DNA from: Pseudarthrobacter sulfonivorans
Lineage (GTDB): Bacteria > Actinomycetota > Actinomycetes > Actinomycetales > Micrococcaceae
NCBI RefSeq assembly: GCF_024391045.1
Contig: NZ_JANFCZ010000028.1
Span: 1 to 54,141, forward strand
Reading direction: 5' to 3'
Length of the DNA: 54,141 nt
Under the pieces are notes generated by a model, which worked only from the letters and a program-made list of their open reading frames with translations, had not been told where the DNA came from and did no database searches. A program made the position numbers and the translations under genes. This document shows positions 37,537 through 45,747 of this stretch, piece after piece (the stretch's first letter is position 1; each line of letters begins with the position of its first letter).

Positions 37537-40356
37537 GTGAGTGAAACTACCAAACCGGCCCCTTTCCCGTCTGAAACCGCTGTGCTTGATGCGGACGCCG
37601 CCCTCCAGAACGTCAGCGTCCCGCCGTCAGCCGGGGGCCGGGTTTCCGCCACCGAAGCTCCCGTGATCCCCCTGACCGGCCAGCCGCGCCTGCTGGTGCT
37701 GGATGGTCACTCCATGGCCTTCCGTGCCTTCTTCGCCCTGCCGGCGGACAAATTCTCCACCGCCAACGGCCAGCACACCAACGCGATCCACGGCTTCACG
37801 TCCATGCTGATCAACCTGATCAAGGAGCAGAAGCCCACTCACGTCGCCGTCGCGTTCGACGTTTCGGATGACACCACTCACCGCAAAGCCGAGTACAGCG
37901 GATATAAGGGCGGCCGCAACGAAACCCCGCGCGAAATGAACGGGCAGATCGACCTGATTGACAAGGTGATGCAGGCCTGGGGCATCACCACCATCAAGAT
38001 GCCCGGCTACGAAGCCGACGACATCCTGGCCACCCTTGCCGCCATGGGTGAAAAAGCCGGCTTCGAGGTGCTCCTCGTCTCAGGCGACCGGGACGCCTTC
38101 CAGCTCATCACCGAAAACGTCTTTGTGCTGTACCCGCGGAAGGGAGTCAGTGATATCCCGCGCATGGACGCGGCGGCCATCCAGGAAAAGTACTTCGTGA
38201 CCCCGCCGCAGTACTCCGACCTCGCGGCGCTGGTGGGGGAGACCGCAGACAACCTCCCCGGCGTTCCGGGCGTCGGGCCCAAGACCGCGGCTAAGTGGAT
38301 CAACCTGTACGGCGGACTCGAAGGGGTGCTCGAAAACCTGGACGCCATCGGGGGCAAGGTGGGTGATGCCCTCCGCGAGAACGTTGAGGACGTCAAGCGC
38401 AACCGGCGCCTCAACCGGCTGCACACGGATCTGGAACTCCCTGTGACGCTGGAGGACCTCGCTGAACCGCGGCCGGACGAGGCTGCCCTCGAGCAGTTGT
38501 TTGACGAGCTGGAGTTCAAGACCATCCGTACCCGGTTGTTCGCGCTGTACGGCACCGAGGACCTGGAACCGGCCGAACGCGAAAGCCTGGACATCCCGGA
38601 GTACGCAACACCCGCCGACGCAGCGGAACTTTCGGCGTTCCTGGCGGCCGGGTCCGGTCAGCGCTCGGCGGTGGCCGTCGACCTGATGCCCGGCCGGATC
38701 GGCGAGGACGCCACGGCCGTCGCGATCGTCCGTGACCACACGGCCGTTTACCTGGACCTGGCCGCCCAGGATGCCGAAGCCGAAAATGTCCTGGCGGCCT
38801 GGCTGCGGGATCCTGCCGCCCCGAAGGTCATGCACGGCTACAAGGCAGCCCTGAAGGCCTTGTCCGCCCGTGGCCTCGGCCTGGAAGGCGTGGTGGATGA
38901 CACCTCGATCTCCGGGTATCTCATCCAGCCTGACCGCCGGACGTATGAGCTGGCTGAACTGGCCCAGCACCACCTGAACGTCAGCATCGCGTCCGAGACG
39001 TCCAAGACGGGCCAGCTTGAGCTGGCGCTTGACGGCGCCGATACCGCGGCTGCGGACGCCCTGGTGCACCAGGCGGCGGTTGTCCAGGCCCTCAGCCGGC
39101 ACTTCGAATCGGAACTGATCGAGCGGAAGGCAGGCGATCTGCTGACCACCCTTGAACTGCCCGTCAGCCGTGTCCTCGCCGAGATGGAAACTGCCGGCAT
39201 CGCCGTGGACATGCAGCGCATGGAGGAGCAGCTCGCCGACCTGGCCAAAGTGATCGACAATGCCCAGGAACTGGCCTTCGCCGCGATCGGACACGAGGTC
39301 AACCTTGGATCACCCAAACAGCTGCAGACCGTCCTGTTCGACGAACTCCAGCTGCCCAAGACCAAGAAGATCAAGTCCGGGTACACCACCGATGCCGCGT
39401 CCCTGAAGAACCTCCTGGAGAAGACCGGGCATGAGTTCCTGGTCCAGCTGATGGCGCACCGCGAGTCAGCCAAGCTGCGCCAGATGATCGAATCACTGAA
39501 GAAATCAGTGACCGAGGACGGCCGTATCCACACCACGTATGCCCAGAACGTGGCCGCCACCGGACGCATCTCCTCCAACAACCCGAACCTGCAGAACATC
39601 CCCATCCGCAGTGAGGAAGGGCGTCGGGTCCGCGGCATCTTTGTGGTCAGCGAGGGCTATGAGTGCCTGCTGTCCGCGGATTACTCCCAGATCGAAATGC
39701 GCATCATGGCCCACCTGTCCGGCGATGCCGGCCTGATCCAGGCGTACCGGGACGGCGAAGACCTGCACCGTTTTGTGGGCTCGAATATCTTCCACGTTCC
39801 TACCGACCAGGTCACCAGTGCCATGCGCTCCAAGGTCAAGGCCATGTCCTACGGCCTCGCGTACGGCCTGACCTCGTTCGGGCTGTCCAAGCAGCTGGAA
39901 ATTTCCGTGGACGAGGCCCGCACCCTCATGAAGGACTACTTCGACCGTTTCGGCGCCGTGCGCGACTACCTCCGCGGCGTCGTGGACCAGGCCCGGATCG
40001 ACGGCTACACGGCCACGATCGAAGGCCGCCGCCGCTACCTCCCGGACCTCACCAGCACGGACCGGCAGCTGCGCGAGAACGCGGAGCGCATCGCCCTGAA
40101 CTCTCCCATCCAGGGATCGGCCGCGGACATCATTAAGCGCGCCATGCTCGGTGTGCAGGCGGAACTGACCGCCCGGGGCCTCGCCTCGAGGATGCTCCTG
40201 CAGGTCCACGACGAACTGGTGCTGGAAGTGGCGCCCGGTGAACGGGAAGTGGTGGAGAAACTCGTGACCGAGCAAATGGGATCGGCCGCGGACCTCAGCG
40301 TCCCGCTGGACGTCCAGATCGGTGTCGGGCCCAGCTGGTACGACGCCGGCCACTAG
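37537..40356 (+). CDS. polA: DNA polymerase I
   Basis: Replication and repair polymerase of 939 residues. An extension of about 45 residues precedes the 5'-3' exonuclease domain (PRLLVLDGHSMAFRAF, DVSDDTTHRKAEYSGYKGGR, VSGDRDAFQL). The middle 3'-5' domain has lost its usual acids: the DxE motif reads AVDLMPGR, so proofreading is probably absent, as in other actinobacteria. The polymerase motifs are LSADYSQIEMRIMAHLSGD (motif A, Asp715), the RSKVKAMSYGLAYGL O-helix and QVHDELVLE (Asp892). The GTG at 37537 is preferred because TAGGCT lies seven bases upstream; the frame is open from 37471. Confidence 0.96.
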   Translation: MSETTKPAPFPSETAVLDADAALQNVSVPPSAGGRVSATEAPVIPLTGQPRLLVLDGHSMAFRAFFALPADKFSTANGQHTNAIHGFTSMLINLIKEQKPTHVAVAFDVSDDTTHRKAEYSGYKGGRNETPREMNGQIDLIDKVMQAWGITTIKMPGYEADDILATLAAMGEKAGFEVLLVSGDRDAFQLITENVFVLYPRKGVSDIPRMDAAAIQEKYFVTPPQYSDLAALVGETADNLPGVPGVGPKTAAKWINLYGGLEGVLENLDAIGGKVGDALRENVEDVKRNRRLNRLHTDLELPVTLEDLAEPRPDEAALEQLFDELEFKTIRTRLFALYGTEDLEPAERESLDIPEYATPADAAELSAFLAAGSGQRSAVAVDLMPGRIGEDATAVAIVRDHTAVYLDLAAQDAEAENVLAAWLRDPAAPKVMHGYKAALKALSARGLGLEGVVDDTSISGYLIQPDRRTYELAELAQHHLNVSIASETSKTGQLELALDGADTAAADALVHQAAVVQALSRHFESELIERKAGDLLTTLELPVSRVLAEMETAGIAVDMQRMEEQLADLAKVIDNAQELAFAAIGHEVNLGSPKQLQTVLFDELQLPKTKKIKSGYTTDAASLKNLLEKTGHEFLVQLMAHRESAKLRQMIESLKKSVTEDGRIHTTYAQNVAATGRISSNNPNLQNIPIRSEEGRRVRGIFVVSEGYECLLSADYSQIEMRIMAHLSGDAGLIQAYRDGEDLHRFVGSNIFHVPTDQVTSAMRSKVKAMSYGLAYGLTSFGLSKQLEISVDEARTLMKDYFDRFGAVRDYLRGVVDQARIDGYTATIEGRRRYLPDLTSTDRQLRENAERIALNSPIQGSAADIIKRAMLGVQAELTARGLASRMLLQVHDELVLEVAPGEREVVEKLVTEQMGSAADLSVPLDVQIGVGPSWYDAGH

Positions 40357-40381
40357 CCGCGCCGGCACAGGGGTGTGACCT

Positions 40382-40410
40382 CGCCGGCCGGAGTGTCCTG
40401 CCGGCCGGCG
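40382..40410 (+). terminator. GC-rich hairpin after polA
   Basis: CGCCGGCCGG (40382-40391) pairs perfectly with CCGGCCGGCG (40401-40410), loop of nine. TGTTCC follows, so the T-run is weak. Confidence 0.55.
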
Positions 40411-40456
40411 TGTTCCTGCTGGCCAGGGGCGGGAATTATTGGTTAGGCTCGGCTTT

Positions 40457-41755
40457 GTGCCTGAACTGAGCGAGGACTATGAAATCCGGCGTTTCGACGC
40501 CGCCGTCCAGGGGGAGCCAGGCTACCCGGAAGCCGAAAAGTGGGTCAAGGCGGTCTCGTTCGGCTTCCATGAGTCCACCCGGTCGCCCGACCACGTGGCC
40601 AAATCCCTGGAGACGTACCGCGCAGACCAGCGGATCATGACCGGGGTGTACCAGACCCAAGACGTGGCACCCGGGTCGCTGGCTGCGGACATTCCCGTGG
40701 CCACTTTCGGCACCCTCCGCAAAACGCTCAACGTCGGTTTCGGCAGGATGCTGGCGACCCACCTGGTCACGGCCGTGACGGTGCGGACATCGCATCGGCG
40801 CCGTGGCCTGCTGCGCCGCATGATGTCGGAGGACCTGGCGCTGGCCAAGTCGGAGGGCCTGGCGATGGCCGCCCTGACCGCGTCCGAAGGATCAATTTAC
40901 GGCCGCTTTGGCTATGGCGTGGCCAGCTTCGAGCGTACGGTCAAAGTAGATACCACCGCCCGGTTCCGGCTCGACCACCAGGCTGTCGGAAGTGTGGATG
41001 TTGCCGAGCCAAAGGTGCTGCTAGAGATCGCGCCGGAGGTTTTTGAGCGGGTGCACCGGCTCACACCCGGGTCGATCGACCGCCAGGAATGGTACCGCCA
41101 GCTGGCCTCAGGCTCCCTTGGCCGGGACGGCAAGGAAGACCCCGCGGTCAAGGTGGCCCTCCACTATGGGCCGGACGGCGACGTGGACGGCTATGTGTCC
41201 TACAAGTTCCTGGGCTGGGAGACCGAACCGCACACCATGCACGTGGTGGACCTGGTGGCGGCCACCCACGAGGCCTACCTGGAGCTGTGGCAGTTCCTGG
41301 CCGCCATTGACCTCGTCGATCGGATCACGTGGGAGGAGGCGCCCTTGGATGATCCGCTGACGTGGGCGCTTGCCGATCCGCGGTGCATCGACTCGTCGGA
41401 CAGCAGGGACATGCTGTGGCTCCGCATCCTGGACGTGGTGCGGGCGCTGGAAGCGCGGCGCTATCCCGGGGACGGACGGCTGGTTCTGGAGGTCCTGGAC
41501 CCCCTGGGCCTGACGGCCGGAACCTTCACCCTGGCGGTCAGCGGCGGTGAGGCTGCCGTCGAACGCGCGGAGGCCGGGGTGGCTCCGGACCTGACGCTGG
41601 ACGTCTCGGCACTGTCATCGATTTTTCTGGGCGCGGTCTGTCCGGTTACGCTGACGGCGGCTGGGCGGATCCGCGAACACAAGCATGGCGCGTCGCTCCA
41701 GGCCCGTGGTCTGTTCGCCGTCGAGCGAGCTGCCCACTGCCTGACCCATTTCTAG
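40457..41755 (+). CDS. Eis-like GNAT acetyltransferase
   Basis: A 432-residue protein with the Eis architecture: an N-terminal GNAT domain (ATHLVTAVTVRTSHRRRGLLRRMMSEDLA, the acetyl-CoA loop, then LTASEGSIYGRFGYG), a second GNAT-like domain and a C-terminal SCP2-like region (LDVSALSSIFLGA). It ends in a C-terminal carboxylate (HCLTHF), as Eis requires for catalysis. Relatives acetylate amines, including aminoglycosides and lysines; the substrate here is unknown. The GTG at 40457 follows TAGGCT by seven bases (leaderless). Confidence 0.9.
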   Translation: MPELSEDYEIRRFDAAVQGEPGYPEAEKWVKAVSFGFHESTRSPDHVAKSLETYRADQRIMTGVYQTQDVAPGSLAADIPVATFGTLRKTLNVGFGRMLATHLVTAVTVRTSHRRRGLLRRMMSEDLALAKSEGLAMAALTASEGSIYGRFGYGVASFERTVKVDTTARFRLDHQAVGSVDVAEPKVLLEIAPEVFERVHRLTPGSIDRQEWYRQLASGSLGRDGKEDPAVKVALHYGPDGDVDGYVSYKFLGWETEPHTMHVVDLVAATHEAYLELWQFLAAIDLVDRITWEEAPLDDPLTWALADPRCIDSSDSRDMLWLRILDVVRALEARRYPGDGRLVLEVLDPLGLTAGTFTLAVSGGEAAVERAEAGVAPDLTLDVSALSSIFLGAVCPVTLTAAGRIREHKHGASLQARGLFAVERAAHCLTHF

Positions 41756-41783
41756 GGGCCCCTGCGTCATCGAAGGACTACCT

Positions 41784-42710
41784 GTGAGGGATATCCACGC
41801 GCCGGGCATGCCCGGACGCCGGTCTGTGCTGCTCGGTATGGCCGGGCTGGCTTCCGCGGCGCTTTCGGGGTGCATGGCCACCGCCCGCGCGCACGACGAA
41901 GAGGTCCCCGCACCGGAGGCATCGAACCCCGTGGATCCGGCCGACCCCGCTCCCTCCCGCACCGCCCCGGCGCAGACCCCTGACATCGAGCCCCACCGTC
42001 CCACGCCCCCGACGAAGCAACAGATCGTCGCTGAATTCGGATCACGCCAACCCCGCGAATGGGGCCTGCAGGTCACCGGCACCGCGGGCAAATCCGCGGC
42101 CCGGGACATCGCGCTGACGCTTGACGCCTGTGGAGGCCCCGGCGGGACCGGCTGCGACCAACAACTGCTGGGAACGTTGCGGAAGCTCAATGTTCCGGCC
42201 ACCCTGTTCCTCAACGAACGGTGGATCCAGGCCAACCCGGCGCTGACGGCTGAGCTGGCCCGGGACCCCCTGTTTGAACTAGCAAACCACGGTTTCCTGC
42301 ATCGTCCCCTGTCCGTGAACGGGAAGTCGGCCTACGGCATCGCGGGGACAACGGACATTGGCCAGGTCTACGACGAGGTCATGGGGAACCAGGCCATCCT
42401 CCAGGACGTCACCGGCCATGTTCCGGGATTCTTCCGCCCCGGAACGGCGCATTGCGACGACGTCGCAGCGGCCATTGCCCGCCGGCTGGGCGTCGTGCCG
42501 GTGAGTTTCTCCATCAATGGCGACGGCGGTGCCACGTTTGCACCGGCCACCGTGGCGGCAGAGGTCGGCAAGGCCCGGAGCGGGGATATTGTCATTGCCC
42601 ACGTCAACAAACCTGGCAGCGGCACGGCGGCCGGGCTTGCCCAGGCACTGCCCCGGCTCCTCGGTCAAGGCGCAACGTTTGCGAAACTGGGGGCCGTCCT
42701 GCCGGCATGA
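41784..42710 (+). CDS. Polysaccharide deacetylase, predicted lipoprotein
   Basis: A 308-residue exported NodB-type deacetylase. The signal region RRSVLLGMAGLASAALSGC combines a twin-arginine-like start with a lipobox LSGC at residues 27-30, so it should be anchored by a lipidated cysteine. A Pro/Ala-rich linker (about 40-80) precedes the catalytic domain: LTLDACGG (acid motif), HGFLHRPL (metal histidines) and FRPGTAHCDDV. Substrates in the family are peptidoglycan or other N-acetyl sugars. GAAGGA lies six bases before the GTG at 41784. rpsA follows, with its own promoter. Confidence 0.88.
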   Translation: MRDIHAPGMPGRRSVLLGMAGLASAALSGCMATARAHDEEVPAPEASNPVDPADPAPSRTAPAQTPDIEPHRPTPPTKQQIVAEFGSRQPREWGLQVTGTAGKSAARDIALTLDACGGPGGTGCDQQLLGTLRKLNVPATLFLNERWIQANPALTAELARDPLFELANHGFLHRPLSVNGKSAYGIAGTTDIGQVYDEVMGNQAILQDVTGHVPGFFRPGTAHCDDVAAAIARRLGVVPVSFSINGDGGATFAPATVAAEVGKARSGDIVIAHVNKPGSGTAAGLAQALPRLLGQGATFAKLGAVLPA

Positions 42711-42722
42711 CCCGCCGGCGCT

Positions 42723-42752
42723 TTGACCCGTGTTGGCTGCTGCGACTAGACT
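42723..42752 (+). promoter_or_regulatory. Promoter of rpsA
   Basis: TTGACC (42723-42728), an 18-base spacer and TAGACT (42747-42752) form a near-consensus sigma-A promoter. The start should lie near 42759, giving a leader of about 150 bases. Confidence 0.8.
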
Positions 42753-42802
42753 GAAACGCGCGTGTACTACGTGCATGTTAAACACCAATTCACAGAATCA
42801 GG

Positions 42803-42882
42803 ATGACCCGGCAGATCCGTGGGATCTGCCGTAACCTGTGCGCGCGTTCCATAACGCGGGTGCGGCGGTCTGCCTGACCGAC
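42803..42882 (+). promoter_or_regulatory. Structured rpsA leader with three hairpins and a possible short upstream ORF
   Basis: CGGCAGATCC/GGATCTGCCG (42809-42818, 42822-42831; 10 bp, three-base loop), CGCGTT/AACGCG (42843-42848, 42853-42858) and CGGTC/GACCG (42866-42870, 42876-42880) follow one another in the leader. The first stem is very stable. An ATG at 42803 opens a 24-codon frame to TGA 42875-42877 with seven Arg and two Cys codons; it lacks a spaced Shine-Dalgarno sequence. Such leaders could mediate S1 autoregulation. That is an inference. Confidence 0.55.
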
Positions 42883-42910
42883 TAACTATCCACAACGGAG
42901 CCCCTACTAC

Positions 42911-44389
42911 ATGACCATCACCTCCACCGAGAAGCCCGGTACCCCCGTAGTCGCGATTAACGACATCGGTACCGCTGAGGACTTCCTCGCAGCAGTCGAC
43001 GCCACGATCAAGTACTTCAACGACGGAGACCTCGTCGAAGGTACCGTCGTCAAGGTTGACCGCGACGAAGTCCTGCTCGACATCGGTTACAAGACCGAAG
43101 GTGTCATCCCCTCCCGCGAGCTGTCCATCAAGCACGATGTTGATCCCGGAGACGTCGTCTCCGTTGGCGATCAGGTCGAAGCCCTGGTGCTCACCAAGGA
43201 AGACAAAGAAGGCCGTCTGATCCTCTCCAAGAAGCGTGCTCAGTACGAGCGTGCCTGGGGCGACATCGAGAAGGTCAAGGAAGAAGACGGTGTTGTCACC
43301 GGCACCGTCATCGAGGTTGTCAAGGGTGGTCTTATCCTCGACATCGGCCTGCGCGGCTTCCTGCCCGCATCCCTCGTCGAGATGCGCCGTGTGCGCGACC
43401 TTGCTCCGTACATCGGTCAGCAGATCGAAGCCAAGATCATCGAGCTGGACAAGAACCGCAACAACGTTGTGCTGTCCCGCCGTGCATGGCTCGAGCAGAC
43501 CCAGTCCGAGGTCCGCTCTACGTTCCTCAACAAGCTGGAAAAGGGCCAGGTCCGTCCCGGCGTCGTTTCCTCCATCGTCAACTTCGGTGCCTTCGTGGAC
43601 CTGGGCGGCGTAGACGGCCTGGTTCACGTTTCCGAGCTGTCCTGGAAGCACATCGACCACCCGTCCGAGGTTGTCGAAGTTGGCCAGGAAGTCACCGTCG
43701 AGGTTCTCGAGGTGGACCTGGACCGCGAGCGTGTTTCCCTGTCGCTCAAGGCTACTCAGGAAGATCCGTGGCAGACCTTCGCCCGCACCCACGCCCTCGG
43801 CCAGGTTGTTCCGGGTAAGGTCACCAAGCTGGTTCCGTTCGGTGCGTTCGTTCGCGTCGAAGACGGCATCGAAGGCCTGGTCCACATCTCCGAGCTGGCT
43901 GTCCGCCACGTTGAACTGGCAGAGCAGGTTGTCTCTGTTGGCGACGAACTGTTCGTCAAGGTCATCGACATCGACCTGGAACGCCGCCGCATCTCGCTGT
44001 CCCTCAAGCAGGCCAACGAGGGCGTCGACGCCGACAGCACCGAATTCGATCCGGCTCTGTACGGCATGGCTGCAGAGTACGACGAAGAGGGCAACTACAA
44101 GTACCCGGAGGGCTTCGACCCGGAGTCCAACGAGTGGCTTGAAGGCTACGAGAACCAGCGCGCCGCCTGGGAGCAGCAGTACGCTGACGCCCAGACCAAG
44201 TGGGAAGCACACAAGAAGCAGGTTGCCCAGCACGCTGCCGACGACGCTGCAGCTGCAACGTCCGGTGACAGCGATTCCGGCACCACCAGCTACTCCTCGG
44301 AGCCGGCTGCAGAGTCCAACGCCGGTGCAGGCACGCTTGCATCCGACGAGGCTCTCGCCGCTCTGCGCGAGAAGCTGACCGGCAACTAA
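42911..44389 (+). CDS. rpsA: 30S ribosomal protein S1
   Basis: Binds mRNA and helps it onto the small ribosomal subunit. The 492 residues contain four S1 RNA-binding domains (about 38-106, 126-190, 212-281 and 298-368), the actinobacterial number, instead of six as in E. coli. The domains show GYKTEGVIPSREL, GLRGFLPASLVE, GGVDGLVHVSELSW and GIEGLVHISELAV. The tail from 370 is acidic and Gln/Ala/Ser rich. GGAG at about 42896 is more than ten bases from the ATG at 42911. Codons are strongly biased to the highly expressed set (GTC, CTG, ATC, AAG). Confidence 0.98.
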   Translation: MTITSTEKPGTPVVAINDIGTAEDFLAAVDATIKYFNDGDLVEGTVVKVDRDEVLLDIGYKTEGVIPSRELSIKHDVDPGDVVSVGDQVEALVLTKEDKEGRLILSKKRAQYERAWGDIEKVKEEDGVVTGTVIEVVKGGLILDIGLRGFLPASLVEMRRVRDLAPYIGQQIEAKIIELDKNRNNVVLSRRAWLEQTQSEVRSTFLNKLEKGQVRPGVVSSIVNFGAFVDLGGVDGLVHVSELSWKHIDHPSEVVEVGQEVTVEVLEVDLDRERVSLSLKATQEDPWQTFARTHALGQVVPGKVTKLVPFGAFVRVEDGIEGLVHISELAVRHVELAEQVVSVGDELFVKVIDIDLERRRISLSLKQANEGVDADSTEFDPALYGMAAEYDEEGNYKYPEGFDPESNEWLEGYENQRAAWEQQYADAQTKWEAHKKQVAQHAADDAAAATSGDSDSGTTSYSSEPAAESNAGAGTLASDEALAALREKLTGN

Positions 44390-44418
44390 TTGCCACCGGC
44401 CCGGGAAATTTCCGGGCC

Positions 44419-44458
44419 AACACTGCGGGCCCCTGCGAAAGCGGGGGCCCGCAGTGTT
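44419..44458. terminator. Strong terminator after rpsA with a GAAA loop
   Basis: A 15-bp perfect stem (44419-44433 with 44444-44458, starting AACACTGCGGGCC) continues inward by three more pairs (one T-G) to a GAAA tetraloop at 44437-44440. A smaller GGCCCGG/CCGGGCC hairpin lies just before it. It separates rpsA from the convergent acetyltransferase gene. Confidence 0.88.
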
Positions 44459-44510
44459 TAACCCGCCAGGTGGCTGGCAGCTGACGCTGCCACAGGAGCT
44501 TCCGGTGCGG

Positions 44511-45023
44511 CTACTCCGGGCCGGATGAAAGTTCGACGGCGGCACTCACCGCACCGCCGTCGTCGTGCGTCAGGATGGCGCCCGCCGCGGCGAGGATCCG
44601 CCGGGCGCCTGCATTGGCTGCCGTGGTACGGGCGGTGACCCGCCAAAACCCGGCAACCCTGGCCTCGGCGAGGACCAGTTTCAGGGCGGCCGCGCCCACG
44701 CCGCGCCCGCGGTAGCTCCGTGCCAGCCAAATGCCCGTCTCCGCCGTGTTCGCTTGCGCCGTCCGCTTCAGGCGGATGGAGCCCGCAGGCTTTCCTGCAC
44801 ACAGCACCACCCAGCTTTTCTCGCCCGCGGGCCCGTCCAGGCCGGCCGCCGCCGCACGGTGATATGCGCGGAACCAGTCGAACCGTTCTGTATTCCACCC
44901 GGTCCCGTGGCCCAGGGGAGGGGTCACTTCGTCTGGCGCCGCGTCCAACCGCGCGATGTCCACCAGCAACGCCAGCATTGCTTCGTCCACGTCCGCCAGC
45001 CTGATTTCAGGGGAGGGGGACAT
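44511..45023 (-). CDS. GNAT acetyltransferase
   Basis: A 170-residue GNAT protein: VVLCAGKPAGSIRLKRTAQANTAETGIWLARSYRGRGVGAAALKLVLAEARVAGFWRVTARTTAANAGARRILAAAG. RGRGVGAAAL is the acetyl-CoA pyrophosphate loop, and the pattern fits RimJ/RimL-like enzymes with an unknown amine substrate. The ATG at 45023 lies inside the 3' end of the YigZ-type gene (17-base overlap), so the two are cotranscribed and probably coupled. Confidence 0.88.
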   Translation of the reverse strand: MSPSPEIRLADVDEAMLALLVDIARLDAAPDEVTPPLGHGTGWNTERFDWFRAYHRAAAAGLDGPAGEKSWVVLCAGKPAGSIRLKRTAQANTAETGIWLARSYRGRGVGAAALKLVLAEARVAGFWRVTARTTAANAGARRILAAAGAILTHDDGGAVSAAVELSSGPE

Positions 45024-45696
45024 CGATCCACTCCGTCCCGCCGGGGACCAGTTCCACCGTTCCTGCGGTGAACGACAACATGCGTTCCGCCGCGGCGGAG
45101 AGTTCCGCTGCGACGTCCGGGATGGCCACGCGCAGGGTGGTCTCGTGGGCGCCGTAGCTGGTTTCGGCCATCACAAATCCGGCCGCCCGCAAGTCATTCT
45201 CCAGCCGGCCGACCGCGGAGTGGGGAACCGCCGCCGCGCAGATCCGCAGCCGGCGCCGCCCCACGAGGGGAGCGCGATCGATGGCCGCGGACACCGATTC
45301 CGAATAGGCCCGCACCAGGCCGCCCGCGCCCAGCAGGATGCCGCCGAAATAGCGCACGACGACGGCGCTGATGTCGCTCAGGTCTGCCACCCCCGGAGCG
45401 GTTTCACGTTTAAGGATGGCCTCCAGCATGGGAATGCCTGCGGTGCCGGACGGTTCGCCGTCGTCACTGGAGCGTTGGGTCCCGCGGTCTGCTCCGAGGA
45501 CGAACGCCGAGCAGTGGTGACGGGCGTCGTGGAACTCGCGCCGCAGCCCTGCCACGACGTCCCGGGCGGTTTCCTCATCTTCAGCGCGGCGCAGCACGGT
45601 AATGAACCGGGACCGTTTGATCTCGATCTCGTGCCGGAAGTCCGGTCCTGACGCGAGGGTGGTGTAGGAGGTGGTCCGGCTCTCTTGCTGTTGCAC
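45007..45696 (-). CDS. YigZ/IMPACT-family protein
   Basis: A 229-residue IMPACT-family protein. The N-terminal domain carries EIKRSRFITVLRRAEDEETARDVVAGLRREFHDARHHCSAFVLG, then SDDGEPSGTAGIPMLEAI and VVVRYFGGILLGAGGLVRAYSESV, a signature run of the family. The C-terminal domain has the ferredoxin-like EF-G-V fold (DLRAAGFVMAETSYGAHETTLRVAIP). The E. coli YigZ role is undefined, though a link to translation or peptidase function has been suggested. The GTG at 45696 follows TAGACT by six bases (leaderless) and is divergent from coaE. Confidence 0.93.
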   Translation of the reverse strand: MQQQESRTTSYTTLASGPDFRHEIEIKRSRFITVLRRAEDEETARDVVAGLRREFHDARHHCSAFVLGADRGTQRSSDDGEPSGTAGIPMLEAILKRETAPGVADLSDISAVVVRYFGGILLGAGGLVRAYSESVSAAIDRAPLVGRRRLRICAAAVPHSAVGRLENDLRAAGFVMAETSYGAHETTLRVAIPDVAAELSAAAERMLSFTAGTVELVPGGTEWIDVPLP

Positions 45697-45747
45697 CGCC
45701 CCAGTCTAGGGCGGTTGGGTCACGCCGACGGGGATTAGGCTGATGGG
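45697..45747. promoter_or_regulatory. Divergent leaderless promoters of yigZ-type gene and coaE
   Basis: On -, TAGACT (45703-45708) lies six bases before the GTG at 45696. On +, TAGGCT (45736-45741) lies six bases before the GTG at 45748. The two -10 boxes are 27 bases apart, with weak -35 matches. Confidence 0.6.

Noticed and set aside
42767..44545. Long open frame on the minus strand across rpsA (592 codons)
   Set aside because: It is the shadow of the strongly biased codons of rpsA; it has no family likeness and no ribosome site.
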